A stretch of DNA of 64,000 nucleotides. Origin: Pilosibacter fragilis (lineage in GTDB: Bacteria; Bacillota; Clostridia; Lachnospirales; Lachnospiraceae). Below, piece after piece: positions 49,717 through 59,435 of this stretch (position 1 is its first letter; each line of letters opens with the position of its first letter). The stretch lies in contig NZ_JAVYJB010000016.1 in NCBI RefSeq assembly GCF_032490495.1, positions 1 to 64,000 of the forward strand. Reading direction: 5' to 3'. Below the pieces are notes generated by a model. It did no database searches, was not told the DNA's origin, and saw only the letters and a list, made by a program, of their open reading frames with translations. The position numbers and the translations under genes are program-made.

Positions 49717-50244
49717 TCAGTTTTTCAGCTTTCCCTCCATATAACTCACTTGCTGCAGCTGCCCGTCGATACGCATGCGGATCACCATATTGTCCTCCGT
49801 CGGCTCGAAATGGATATCTGAGGCATTCACCGAAACCGCGCGCTCAATAATGGAATTTACGAGCCGGATCATCGGCACGATCCTCTTTTTTGAGGTGCGC
49901 TTTGCCTCCTCGATCGCCATGAAGTTCAATGGATCCGCCATCGCCAGAAAGAGCTGATCCCTGGAAACACGGACCGGAACCACATTCATCTTTTTCGCCA
50001 GGTTCTTTGCTACATATCTGGACATTTCCGGCGTGATATCCACCTTCGAGAGATCGATATATTCGATGCCAAGCTGGATCCGCAGTGTATCGATCAGCTG
50101 TTTTTCCGTTATATAGTTATGTTTGACCAGAGTCGTTCCCAGTCATTCTTTTTCCTGTGCCTGATATTTTAATGCCTCGCCGAGCTGCTCCTACGTGATC
50201 AGCCCAGCCTCAGGAAGCATATCCCCTAAACGTTTTGTATGCAT
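49717..50244 (-). pseudogene. PilB/GspE ATPase, pseudogene
   Basis: ATG 50244 with GAGGTGACAAATT. Frame carries in-frame TAG and TGA (near 50193 and 50145) and stops at 49717. N-terminal MshEN-like region (GTTLVKHNYITEKQLIDTLR), then IERAVSVNASDIHFEPTEDN; all ATPase motifs are missing. Confidence 0.8.
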
Positions 50245-50393
50245 AATTTGTCACCTCTGCAAGGATTCGGTCATATCTGACTGCCAATTTTCTGAACAGA
50301 CATGTTCTTTTGTATTGTACCATAGGGAAACGTTCTTTTGTAATTTTTCTGGCGAACGTCTTATTTTTATCTTCCAGCCTTTTTGTTTAAGCG

Positions 50394-50438
50394 AAAAAAG
50401 CAGTCATCCGGTGCAGGTTCATGCCTGCATCAGATGAC
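50394..50438 (-). terminator. Terminator of pheST
   Basis: GTCATC-TGATGCAGG...CCTGCACCG-GATGAC then TGCTTTTTT on the minus strand. Confidence 0.8.
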
Positions 50439-50474
50439 CGTTTTTTCAAACATTTGATCAATATTCCATTGATC

Positions 50475-52889
50475 CTACCGGATATCAGCTCCAAGACGGA
50501 ACTTCAGGTTTCCGAGGATCTTCTTTACGAATCTCTCGATATCCTTCGGATCAAGTGCCTTGTCCTCCGGGACAAAGGTGATCTTGAATGCCATGCTCTT
50601 CTTACCCTTTCCGAGCTGCTCGCCGCGGTAGATATCGAAGAGCTCTGCGTCACCGACCTGCTTGCATGCCTTCCTGATCTCATTGATCAGGCTGCCGCAG
50701 CTTACATCCTCGTCAACGACCATAGCCAGGTCACGGGTAACCGTGTCATACTCGGAGATCGGTTTGTAGCGCAGACCTTCCGGCATGTGGGAAGCAAGTG
50801 CCGCGAAGTCGATCTCACCGAGATAGATCTGGTTGTTTGCCTTGCTGTCTTTCGGGAGCTTTAACTCACCCGCAACGCTGTTTGCAAGCTTACCGAAGGA
50901 ACCGACGCGCTCGCCATCACAGAGAATGTATGCGGAGATTCCCGGATGAAGATACGGAACATCCTCTGCTCTCTCGTAGTCGAAGCTTACGCCGAAGGAA
51001 GCTGCAAGCTCTTCCATGGTTCCTTTGACGGTAAAGAAGTCTTCTTCCTCACCGAATGCCGCGAATCCCACATGCGGAATCTCATTCGGAAGTTCTGTAA
51101 GCGGAAGTGCCTTCGGATAGTACACGTTCGCGTACTCAAAGAAACGTCCTGCCGTGTTGCCCTTCTTCACATTCTCAACAACGGTATTCAGCATGGACGG
51201 AGCCAGGGTTGTTCTCATGATGGAAAGGTTTGTGGTGATCGGGTTTAACAGGCGGATCACGTTGCGCTCCTTCGCGTCCTCAGCGATATGAAGCGCGTCA
51301 AGGTCAGCGTCAGAGTAGAATGCCAGAGTGGATACCTCGAAATAGCCCTGGGATACCATCACCTGTTTTAATTTTGTTCTTCTCTTCTGTGCCGGGTTTA
51401 ATCCACCGTTTGTAACTGCGGAATCCTTTAAGAAGGTCGGAACGATGTGCTCGTAACCGTATTCACGGATCACTTCCTCCGCGAGATCCGGCTCACCAAC
51501 CTCGATATCCTCACGGTAGCGCGGTGCTGTCACAGTAAGAACATCACCGTCGCGCTCTACCTCGAAGCAGAGTCTGCGGAGAATGTCAAGAACATTCTCT
51601 GCCGGAACCTCGATGCCGAGGATCTTGTTGATGCCACTCAATGTCGCGGTAAATTTCTTACCTTCTCTCGGTGCGCCTGCGCTCACATCGAATGCGCTGG
51701 CTGTGATCTCGCCGCAACCGAGTTCTTCGATCAGGTGAAGGGCACGTGCCATACCGATCTCTACGGTATACTCAGCGATACCTTTCTCGTAGTGGCTGGA
51801 CGCATCGGTGTTCTGTCCGAGGCTTCTCGCTGTCTTACGGATGTTGTCACGCATGAATTTTGCCGACTCAAAGAGAAGCTGCGTGGTGTTCTCTGTGATC
51901 TCACTGTTCATGCCGCCCATGATACCCGCAAGGGCTACCGGTTTGCTGCCGTCGCAGATCACGAGATTGTTCTCGTTTAACTTGAACTCTTTTCCGTCCA
52001 GAGTCTGGATCATCTCGCCGTTCTCCGCGCGGCGGACGATGATCTGGCTGCTCTCTAAGGTGCTCATATCGAAAGCATGCATCGGCTGTCCGATCTCAAG
52101 CATCACGTAGTTTGTGATATCGACCACATTGCTGATGCTCCTTAAGCCGCAGAGTGCTAACTGGCGGCGCATCCATCTCGGGGACTGGCCCGGAGTGATG
52201 TTTCTGACACCATGACCTAAGTAGCGCGGGCAGAGATCCTGTGCCTCTACTTTGATGTCAAGGTTTTCATATTTATAATCGCTCTCTTTGTAGTCGAGAG
52301 CCGGCATTTTAAGCGGTTTGTCTAAGACTGCGGCAACCTCTCTCGCGATTCCTAAAACAGACTGGCAGTCCGCACGGTTCGCCGTTACAGAGATGTCGAA
52401 GATATAGTCGTCTAAGCCAACGACTTTCGCGATATCTGTTCCCGGGACGGTGTCCTTCGGAAGGTCTAAGAGACCGTAGACCTCAGAACCTGGATACAGG
52501 TCCTCGTTTAAGCCCAGCTCTTCACCGGAGCAGAGCATACCGTTGGACTCGATGCCCCGCATCGGTTTTGCCTTGATCCTGATGCCGCCCGGAAGTGTGG
52601 AATTGTCGAGGGCTGCCGGTGTGTGCATTCCTGCATACACATTCGGGGCGCCTGTGACGATCTGGATATCGTTTCCATACTCGCCGCAGTCTACTTTACA
52701 TGTGCAAAGATGCGTTCCCTCCACCGGGGTACATTCTTTTACAACACCGACAACGACACGGTCGATCTCAGCGGAGAGATCGATCAGTTCCTCTACCTCG
52801 AATCCGCAGCCGAAAAGCTTATCCTCTAACTCCTGGGCTGTCACGTCAATGTCAACATATTCTTTCAGCCAACTAAATGGTACTTTCAT
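50475..52889 (-). CDS. pheT: Phenylalanyl-tRNA synthetase beta subunit
   Basis: 804 aa, full length. N-terminal tRNA-binding EMAP domain (VVGVVKECTPVEGTHLCTCK), B3/B4 editing, then core and C-terminal anticodon-binding FDX-ACB (PISEYDTVTRDLAMVVDEDV). Pairs with PheS encoded upstream. Confidence 0.97.
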   Translation of the reverse strand: MKVPFSWLKEYVDIDVTAQELEDKLFGCGFEVEELIDLSAEIDRVVVGVVKECTPVEGTHLCTCKVDCGEYGNDIQIVTGAPNVYAGMHTPAALDNSTLPGGIRIKAKPMRGIESNGMLCSGEELGLNEDLYPGSEVYGLLDLPKDTVPGTDIAKVVGLDDYIFDISVTANRADCQSVLGIAREVAAVLDKPLKMPALDYKESDYKYENLDIKVEAQDLCPRYLGHGVRNITPGQSPRWMRRQLALCGLRSISNVVDITNYVMLEIGQPMHAFDMSTLESSQIIVRRAENGEMIQTLDGKEFKLNENNLVICDGSKPVALAGIMGGMNSEITENTTQLLFESAKFMRDNIRKTARSLGQNTDASSHYEKGIAEYTVEIGMARALHLIEELGCGEITASAFDVSAGAPREGKKFTATLSGINKILGIEVPAENVLDILRRLCFEVERDGDVLTVTAPRYREDIEVGEPDLAEEVIREYGYEHIVPTFLKDSAVTNGGLNPAQKRRTKLKQVMVSQGYFEVSTLAFYSDADLDALHIAEDAKERNVIRLLNPITTNLSIMRTTLAPSMLNTVVENVKKGNTAGRFFEYANVYYPKALPLTELPNEIPHVGFAAFGEEEDFFTVKGTMEELAASFGVSFDYERAEDVPYLHPGISAYILCDGERVGSFGKLANSVAGELKLPKDSKANNQIYLGEIDFAALASHMPEGLRYKPISEYDTVTRDLAMVVDEDVSCGSLINEIRKACKQVGDAELFDIYRGEQLGKGKKSMAFKITFVPEDKALDPKDIERFVKKILGNLKFRLGADIR

Positions 52890-52907
52890 GATCTTCTCCC
52901 TCCCCTA

Positions 52908-53930
52908 TTAGCCTTTGAACTGCTTCAGGAAACGAAGATCATTCTCATAAAGCAGGTTGATGTTGTTGATACCGTATTTTAACATGGCGATACGCTCGAT
53001 ACCGATACCGAAGGCGAGACCGGAATACTCATTCGGGTCGATTCCGCAGTTTTCCAGGACCTTGTGGTGTACGATACCGCCGCCGAGAACCTCGATCCAG
53101 CCGGTGTGTTTGCAGAGCGGGCAGCCTTTTCCACCGCACTCGAAGCAGCTTACATCGACCTCAACGCTCGGCTCCGTGAACGGGAAATAGCTCGGACGGA
53201 GACGTGTCTTAACTTCGCTTCCGAAGATCGCCTGTACGAACTTGTCCAGCATACCCTGAAGGTCGCAGAGTGTGATCTTCTTATCCACAACAAGACCTTC
53301 CATCTGATGGAACATCGGGGAGTGGGTTGCGTCACTGTCGGAACGGAATACACGTCCCGGTGCCAGCATCTTGATCGGCGGCTTCTTCGCGTCCATGACA
53401 CGGATCTGTCCCGGGCTTGTGTGGGTACGGAGCAAGATATCTTCCGCTACATAGAAGGTATCCTGCATATCTCTCGCCGGATGGTTCTTTGCAACGTTTA
53501 ATCTTGTAAAGTTATGGTCGTCATCCTCGATCTCCGGGCCGTCGTAGATCTCGAAGCCCATTCCGGCGAAGACATCGATCATCTCGTTCTCTGTGACGGT
53601 GAGCGGATGAAGTCCTCCTGCCGGGCGCATCTTTGCCGGCATGGTGATGTCGACCTGCTCGCTCTTGTTGCGGGCTGCAAGCTCCAGCTCATCCATCTTA
53701 TTTTTCATTTCCTGGTAGCGTGCTTCTACCTGATTCTTAAATTCGTTGATCGTCTTACCAACGTTCGGGCGCTCCTCCTTCGGAACGCTTCCAAGACCTT
53801 TCATCAGGTCCGCAATGCTGCCTTTCTTTCCAAGGAAGTTCTGCCAGAACTCACCAAGCTGTTCCTTGGACTCTACACTGCCGAGAGCGGCTTCCATCTG
53901 CTCTTTCAGTGCCTTGATCTTCTCTTCCAT
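52908..53930 (-). CDS. pheS: Phenylalanyl-tRNA synthetase alpha subunit
   Basis: 340 aa from ATG 53930 with GAGGTG upstream. Class II motifs: motif 1-2 region (THTSPGQIRVMDAKKPPIKM, GRVFRSDSDATHSPMFHQME) and motif 3 (SGLAFGIGIERIAMLKYGIN). Under T-box control. Confidence 0.97.
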   Translation of the reverse strand: MEEKIKALKEQMEAALGSVESKEQLGEFWQNFLGKKGSIADLMKGLGSVPKEERPNVGKTINEFKNQVEARYQEMKNKMDELELAARNKSEQVDITMPAKMRPAGGLHPLTVTENEMIDVFAGMGFEIYDGPEIEDDDHNFTRLNVAKNHPARDMQDTFYVAEDILLRTHTSPGQIRVMDAKKPPIKMLAPGRVFRSDSDATHSPMFHQMEGLVVDKKITLCDLQGMLDKFVQAIFGSEVKTRLRPSYFPFTEPSVEVDVSCFECGGKGCPLCKHTGWIEVLGGGIVHHKVLENCGIDPNEYSGLAFGIGIERIAMLKYGINNINLLYENDLRFLKQFKG

Positions 53931-54003
53931 AGTCCACCTCATTCTTTCGGTATGGTTTGGTTATCTATCAGTGCGGCGGTCAGGCTTTTCTGCATGGCCA
54001 TAT

Positions 54004-54118
54004 CTTCTTGTTTTCTCTTTCACGAAAACAAGAAGCACGGGGCGTTCCCCGTATGATGATTTTTTCTGAAAAAGGCTTATGCAAGCGAGCTTGCAGCACC
54101 TTTCTCAGGAAAAATCAT
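54004..54118. other. Stack of hairpins between T-box and pheS
   Basis: CTTCTTGTTTTC/GAAAACAAGAAG (54004-54035), ACGGGG/CCCCGT, and a long imperfect stem 54056-54118 around TGCAAGCGAGCTTGCA. Nature unknown; looks like a REP-type insertion in the leader. Confidence 0.5.
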
Positions 54119-54141
54119 CGCATGGCTGAGCTGTTAACATG

Positions 54142-54392
54142 AAAAAAGCCCCGTCCCGCGCTATGGGACGAAGCTGACTCTCCGTGGTACCACCCAGATT
54201 CCGCATGATTTATATGCGGCACTCTAACGTCTGTAACGGGACTTCCCGTCCTGCACTACTGGAATTTCTTTCGCACAGGCTGCTCAAGAGTGAATTTACA
54301 AAAGTTTCCTTCGGAAGGTCTTTCAGCCGGTGAACCTTCTCTCTGTCATACCGGAATTTCCTTGTACTGTCTCTGTCATTGCGTTTTACACA
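54142..54392 (-). promoter_or_regulatory. T-box riboswitch for pheST
   Basis: The T-box motif GGTGGTACCACGGA lies at 54194-54181 on the minus strand, followed by the terminator CGTCCC-loop-GGGACGGGGCTTTTTT (54170-54142). Uncharged tRNA-Phe would disrupt the terminator. Leader of about 250 nt from 54392. Confidence 0.9.
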
Positions 54393-54398
54393 TTGACG

Positions 54399-54427
54399 AT
54401 GGTAGCACAATCCGTAATATTTGTCAA
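54399..54427 (-). promoter_or_regulatory. pheST promoter
   Basis: Minus strand TTGACA (54427-54422), 17-bp spacer, TACCAT (54404-54399). Start near 54392 begins the T-box leader. Confidence 0.8.
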
Positions 54428-54467
54428 GTGGCGGGCAGTCTGTCGGAATGGGATCCATGTTTTAACC

Positions 54468-54600
54468 GTTACTGTTTACGCCTTGCGCAAACAGTAACTG
54501 ATTTTGCCGATGCTTCGCATTCCAAATCGGCAAAATCCACTACCACCACTGTACTGTACGGAATTTTCAGTTCAGAAAATTCCTACCCGTGTACAGTAAC
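54468..54600. mobile_element. MITE-like element, 133 bp (type B)
   Basis: Ends GTTACTGTTTACG and CGTGTACAGTAAC as imperfect inverted repeats; flanked on both sides by TTTTAACC (54460-54467 and 54601-54608), an 8-bp target duplication. Contains three internal hairpins and shares ATTCCAAATCGGC with the type A copies at 55398 and 62193. Confidence 0.75.
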
Positions 54601-54667
54601 TTTTAACCTTCCTTATTAATTTTCCGTTTATATCTGTGAATTTATTTCGAAACATTGCCCGCATTTC

Positions 54668-54696
54668 TTGACACAATTCCCGTTTTATGGCATTAT
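54668..54696 (+). promoter_or_regulatory. mgsA promoter candidate
   Basis: TTGACA 54668-54673, 17-bp spacer, CATTAT 54691-54696; leader of about 100 nt before the ATG. Confidence 0.6.
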
Positions 54697-54803
54697 CACC
54701 TTGTGGCAGCAAATTATCTGCATATTATCTTTTATTTCATCCATTCGCATTCGCAATATGCAGGTCTTTTCGAGACAACACCTGTCAAAAAGGAGGAATT
54801 TCT

Positions 54804-55268
54804 ATGGATTTTCTGACACTGACCATCGGTAAACAGAAAAACATCGCTCTGATCGCCCATGACAGTAAGAAGCATGAGATGATCGAATGGTGCGAGGCAA
54901 ATAAAGAGATCTTAAAGGGACATTTCCTGTGCGGCACAGGAACTACCGCGAGAATGATCACCGAAGCCACCGGTCTCCCGGTAAAGGGCTATAACAGCGG
55001 TCCTCTCGGCGGTGACCAGCAGATCGGCGCGAAGATCGTGGAGGGGCGCATCGACTTCGTTGTTTTCTTCTCCGATCCCCTGACTGCCCAGCCCCACGAT
55101 CCGGACGTGAAGGCGCTTCTTCGTATCGCCCAGGTCTACGACATCCCGATCGCAAATAATAAGGCAACGGCAGATTTCATGATCTCCTCCCCGCTTATGA
55201 ACGAGACATATGACCACCGGGTCATTAATTTCCATGAGGCGATCGCGGACAGGGCGAAGACGCTGTAA
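54804..55268 (+). CDS. mgsA: Methylglyoxal synthase
   Basis: 154 aa; AAAGGAGG upstream. IALIAHDSKKHEMIEWCEAN, FLCGTGTTARMITEATGLPV, NSGPLGGDQQIGAKI and DPLTAQPHDPDVKALLR are conserved, with the catalytic aspartates. Converts dihydroxyacetone phosphate to methylglyoxal. Confidence 0.95.
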   Translation: MDFLTLTIGKQKNIALIAHDSKKHEMIEWCEANKEILKGHFLCGTGTTARMITEATGLPVKGYNSGPLGGDQQIGAKIVEGRIDFVVFFSDPLTAQPHDPDVKALLRIAQVYDIPIANNKATADFMISSPLMNETYDHRVINFHEAIADRAKTL

Positions 55269-55304
55269 GATTATTGATTTCAACCAGGCGGCACAGATAT
55301 CAGA

Positions 55305-55347
55305 AAAAGCAGAAAAACATTCAATGTGGATGTTCTTCTGCTTTTCT
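55305..55347 (+). terminator. mgsA terminator
   Basis: AAAAGCAGAA-AACAT...ATGTT-TTCTGCTTTT then CTTGC. Confidence 0.7.
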
Positions 55348-55397
55348 TGCTTGCCAGTATTTAAATATACACAGATCTAAGAAATAATTCTATATTT

Positions 55398-55530
55398 GTA
55401 ACTGTTCAGTACCTTCACAGTTACATGCAAAAATCCATTCCAAATCGGCTACGCCGATGGGATTTTTGCCTTTTAGCCTAGGTTTTCTTACGGTCAGCGC
55501 AGCAAGTGCGCAGACCTACTGAACAGTTAC
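55398..55530. mobile_element. MITE-like element, type A copy 1
   Basis: 133 bp with 14-bp terminal inverted repeats GTAACTGTTCAGTA; flanked by CTATATTT on both sides (55390-55397 and 55531-55538). The reverse complement is identical to 62193-62325. Confidence 0.85.
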
Positions 55531-55563
55531 CTATATTTTTCTTATTTTTAAACCTCTAAACCA

Positions 55564-56040
55564 TCAAGTGAGCTCTCCGCTGTTGATCACTGCTTCCAGT
55601 TCTTTCAGCCGGCTCTCCCCGTACACTTTCAGTCCATACCCGGCAAGCAGGGCCGCAGTCTTTCCCATTCCCTCGCGGAGTTTATGGGAAAAGGTTCCGT
55701 CATAGATGCCGTTTGAGCCGCATGACGGGCTTCTTTCTTTTAAAATCGCGATGGTGCAGTCATATTTTTTCGCCTCCCGGAGCGCGAAGTCGGCGCCGAG
55801 GAGGAATTCTGCCGTGACGTCCTCGCCTTCCGTGTTCATGACCGCCTCGTCCGGCATATGGATCTCGGAGGCTGCCCGCGGGGTCGGAAGTCCGCCCGCC
55901 TGTTCCGGGCAGACCAGATGGAACTTTGCCTTTCCTTCCATTTTTTTCATAAAATCGAGCACATCCTGATTGCGGTTGTTCGAGCCGTCCCACTTGCAGT
56001 TTTCGCCGATGAGACAGGCACTGATCAATATCTGAAGCAT
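55564..56040 (-). CDS. DUF523 family protein
   Basis: 158 aa. ILISACLIGENCKWDGSNNR, CPEQAGGLPTPR and KERSPSCGSNGIYDGTF are signature motifs with conserved cysteines. Role in metabolism unknown. Confidence 0.88.
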   Translation of the reverse strand: MLQILISACLIGENCKWDGSNNRNQDVLDFMKKMEGKAKFHLVCPEQAGGLPTPRAASEIHMPDEAVMNTEGEDVTAEFLLGADFALREAKKYDCTIAILKERSPSCGSNGIYDGTFSHKLREGMGKTAALLAGYGLKVYGESRLKELEAVINSGELT

Positions 56041-56160
56041 AATTCTCCCTCTTTCAATGCACGCCGGACAGAGTTCCAGGCTCCTGCATCAACACATTCT
56101 GTTGCTCAAATGGCAGGAATCATCACACAGGTTTCTTATTTCTCTCAATCCGGCTGTATG

Positions 56161-56210
56161 ATAAAAGCAGGATCGTCCCACACTTTTTCATGCGGAAGCG
56201 GTCCTGCTTT
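56161..56210 (-). terminator. typA terminator
   Basis: Minus strand AAAGCAGGACCG...CGATCCTGCTTTTAT lies 80 bp beyond the typA stop; on the plus strand TTTCTTTCT also follows, so it may work both ways. Confidence 0.6.
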
Positions 56211-56289
56211 CTTTCTATCTTTTCATAAGATCACGCTGCGTCTTCGTGATCCTATCTTCGTAGGTTTCCGCGCAGATGGTGATCAATGA

Positions 56290-58131
56290 TTACATCTGGC
56301 TCTTCTTGCTGATCATTGCTCTCTTTCTGAGGGTCGGATCAAGGATCTTCTTTCTGATACGAAGGCTTGTCGGTGTGATCTCAAGAAGCTCGTCCGTATC
56401 GATGAAATCCAGACACTGCTCCAGGCTCATAATCTTCGGCGGAACAAGCTTTAATGCCTCGTCGGCGCTGGAGGAACGTGTATTTGTTAACTTCTTTGTC
56501 TTGCAGACGTTGATCTCGATATCCTCCGCCTTCGGGCTCTGTCCGACGATCATACCGGAGTAAACCTTTACGCCCGGTCCGATGAACAGGGTACCTCTCT
56601 CCTGGGCGTTGAACAGACCATAGGTGATGGACTCACCGGCCTCGAACGCGATCAGGGAGCCTGTCTTTCTGTAGCTTAACTCACCCTTGAACGGAGCGTA
56701 TCCGTCAAAGCTTGTGTTCAGGATACCGTTACCCTTTGTATCTGTCATGAACTCACCGCGGTAACCGATGAGACCTCTGGACGGGATGGAGAACTCAAGT
56801 CTTGTGTAACCGCCGTTTGTCGGACTCATCCCCTGAAGTTCACCCTTTCTGCTTGTAAGCTTCTGGATGACAGCTCCGGTAAACTCATCCGGAACATCAA
56901 CGTAAGCGAGCTCCATCGGCTCTAACTTTCTGTTTCTCTCGTCGTATTTGTAGATAACCTCTGCCTTGCTGACAGCGAACTCAAAGCCCTCACGGCGCAT
57001 GTTCTCGATCAGGACGGACAGATGAAGCTCACCACGGCCGGATACCTTGAAGCAGTCTGCGGACTCTGTCTCTTCTACACGAAGGCTGACATCCGTGTTT
57101 AACTCACGGAACAGACGGTCGCGGAGGTGACGGGAAGTAATGAACTTACCTTCCTGACCTGCCAGCGGACTGTCATTTACCATGAAGTTCATGGAGATCG
57201 TCGGCTCGGAGATCTTCTGGAACGGAATCGCCTCCGGCTTCTCCGGGGAGCAGAGGGTATCACCGATATGGATATCCGGGATACCGGAGATCGCTACGAT
57301 CTCACCGATGGTCGCGTTCTGTACTTCGACTCTCTTTAAGCCGTCGAATACATAGAGCTTACCGATCTTAACCTTCTTCATCTTGTCCGGATCATGATGG
57401 TTTACGATCACGCAGTCCTGATTTAACTTTAAGGAACCGCTGTCGATCTTACCGATACCGATACGGCCTACGAACTCGTTGTAGTCGATGGTGCTGATAA
57501 GGACCTGGGTCTCAGCCTCCGGATCACCTTCCGGCTCCGGGATATAGTTGATAATGGTCTCGAATAACGGGCTCATATCCACTTCAGGATCATCTAATTC
57601 TTTCTTTGCGAAGCCTGCACGGGCAGACGCGTAAACGAACGGGCAGTCAAGCTGCTCATCAGATGCGTCGAGATCCATGAATAATTCAAGAGTCTCGTCG
57701 ATCACTGCTTCCGGTCTTGCCTCCGGGCGGTCGATCTTGTTGATGCAGACGATAACTCTTAAGTCAAGGTCAAGTGCTTTCTGGAGAACGAACTTCGTCT
57801 GCGGCATCGGTCCCTCGAATGCGTCGACAACAAGGACAACACCGTCTACCATCTTAAGGACACGCTCAACCTCGCCGCCAAAGTCCGCATGACCTGGGGT
57901 GTCGATGATGTTGATCTTCACACCCTTGTAGAATACGGCTGTATTCTTGGAAAGGATTGTAATTCCTCTTTCTCTCTCGATGTCATTGGAGTCCATGACA
58001 CGCTCTTCTACTTCCTGGTTTGCACGGAATACGCCGCTCTGCTTTAATAACTGGTCTACCAGGGTCGTTTTACCGTGGTCAACGTGGGCGATGATCGCAA
58101 TATTTCTGATATCTTCGCGTTTGATCTTCAT
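56290..58131 (-). CDS. typA: TypA/BipA ribosome-associated GTPase
   Basis: 613 aa from ATG 58131 (GAGGATTGATT); upstream in-frame residues lack a site. AIIAHVDHGKTTLVDQLLKQ, RERGITILSKNTAV, DTPGHADFGGEVERVLKMVD, NKIDRPEARP are G1-G4; C-terminal domains with GRGELHLSVLIENMRREGFE complete the family. Confidence 0.97.
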   Translation of the reverse strand: MKIKREDIRNIAIIAHVDHGKTTLVDQLLKQSGVFRANQEVEERVMDSNDIERERGITILSKNTAVFYKGVKINIIDTPGHADFGGEVERVLKMVDGVVLVVDAFEGPMPQTKFVLQKALDLDLRVIVCINKIDRPEARPEAVIDETLELFMDLDASDEQLDCPFVYASARAGFAKKELDDPEVDMSPLFETIINYIPEPEGDPEAETQVLISTIDYNEFVGRIGIGKIDSGSLKLNQDCVIVNHHDPDKMKKVKIGKLYVFDGLKRVEVQNATIGEIVAISGIPDIHIGDTLCSPEKPEAIPFQKISEPTISMNFMVNDSPLAGQEGKFITSRHLRDRLFRELNTDVSLRVEETESADCFKVSGRGELHLSVLIENMRREGFEFAVSKAEVIYKYDERNRKLEPMELAYVDVPDEFTGAVIQKLTSRKGELQGMSPTNGGYTRLEFSIPSRGLIGYRGEFMTDTKGNGILNTSFDGYAPFKGELSYRKTGSLIAFEAGESITYGLFNAQERGTLFIGPGVKVYSGMIVGQSPKAEDIEINVCKTKKLTNTRSSSADEALKLVPPKIMSLEQCLDFIDTDELLEITPTSLRIRKKILDPTLRKRAMISKKSQM

Positions 58132-58250
58132 AATCAATCCTCTTTCTTCATCTATAACTGTCCTCTCACCGATCATTTCCCGACCCGTTTTGCACAGTCA
58201 TCTTACATTGTATACACTACATTTCCTAATTTTTGCATTACCGACTCAAA

Positions 58251-58279
58251 ATTATAGCATTCATGAAATCAAAATGCAA
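58251..58279 (-). promoter_or_regulatory. typA promoter
   Basis: TTGCAT (58279-58274), 17-bp spacer, TATAAT (58256-58251), with TGC extended -10. The rest of 58280-58478 shows nothing notable. Confidence 0.7.
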
Positions 58280-58478
58280 TATATAATCTTTCAAAATTCG
58301 GGGCAGATCTGCCTTTTCTGTGTGTTTTTTTCTATCCAATCGGCAGTTAGTTTTCTCTCACCCATTCGAAATGTCAGAACCCCCGTTTATACTGGCTTGC
58401 TGCGGCATTCAAGGATCAGCCTGATATCCCCTTCAAGACATAACTTCTGTATGTGCAGACTGATGCCCCGGCCGGCAG

Positions 58479-59132
58479 TTAAAACAGAATCACTTCCTTA
58501 TTAAGTGTGCCGTACCACACCTCATCGCCCTTCCCGATCTTCGCGCCGCCGCTTGTCCCCTCGGTGATCTTCTTTTCCAGGCCATCGTACTCTGCCACCG
58601 GGACGAGAACGGAAAACTCCACCTTATCCGTGTACACGCTGTCCAACACCGTCATATTTTCCTGTCCCAAAATGTACTGGATCTTTCCGACACCTGTGTA
58701 GTCCGTCACGATCTTCATCTCAAAGGCGCGCTTCTTCTCAACGATCTCGGAAGCCGCAAGTCCCTCCTTCACAGCGCCGGAATAAGCCCGCACAAGACCG
58801 CCTGTTCCAAGCAGGGTCCCGCCGAAATATCTCGTCACGACGACACAGACGTTGTGGACATCCTCGCCTAAAAGCACGTCAAGCATCGGCCGTCCCGCCG
58901 TCTGGGCCGGTTCCCCATCATCGCTGCATCTTGTGAGCTCGTGGTTCATGCCGATGGTAAAGGCCTGGCAGTTGTGGCGGGCGTCCCAGTATTTCTTTTT
59001 GATCTCGGCGATAAACGCCGCTGCCTCCTCCTCGGACTCCACCGATTTCAGGTTCGCGATAAAGCGGGATTTCTTCACTTCGATCTCCGCTGTGCCGCCT
59101 TTGTATAAAATTTTCACGCTGTCAAGAGCCAT
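58479..59132 (-). CDS. YigZ/IMPACT family protein
   Basis: 217 aa. KSRFIANLKSVESEEEAAAF, RHNCQAFTIG, SDDGEPAQTAGRPMLDVL and VVTRYFGGTLLGTGGLVRAY are the UPF0029 N-terminal signature. Function in translation stress is suggested for the family. Confidence 0.92.
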   Translation of the reverse strand: MALDSVKILYKGGTAEIEVKKSRFIANLKSVESEEEAAAFIAEIKKKYWDARHNCQAFTIGMNHELTRCSDDGEPAQTAGRPMLDVLLGEDVHNVCVVVTRYFGGTLLGTGGLVRAYSGAVKEGLAASEIVEKKRAFEMKIVTDYTGVGKIQYILGQENMTVLDSVYTDKVEFSVLVPVAEYDGLEKKITEGTSGGAKIGKGDEVWYGTLNKEVILF

Positions 59133-59402
59133 ATCTCCTCTCCTTCATATCCCGTCCAAACCTGCTGTCCGTCCCGTATATTTTTCCGTTATTTCCGGTT
59201 TCCGGGCAGAACCGGACAGGCAACCCTCATAATTCCGCATTGCGGAAAGATATCCCTGTCATTCATATTTTTGTCATGTCTTTGACGATTCCGACCACAA
59301 AATGTAATTTTTCCTTCATATTTTCCCACTTTGCGGTCAAAAATATCATAATACAAACCAAACTTTTCCACAATAACTATTTATAAATGAATGAAACTTT
59401 GC

Positions 59403-59408
59403 TATAAT
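59403..59408 (+). promoter_or_regulatory. Penicillin-binding gene promoter (-10)
   Basis: TGC-TATAAT, extended -10, 28 bp before ATG 59436; -35 weak. The 59133-59402 stretch is otherwise without recognisable features. Confidence 0.55.
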
Positions 59409-59435
59409 TAGGGAATGATAAAGGAGGCATCCTGA

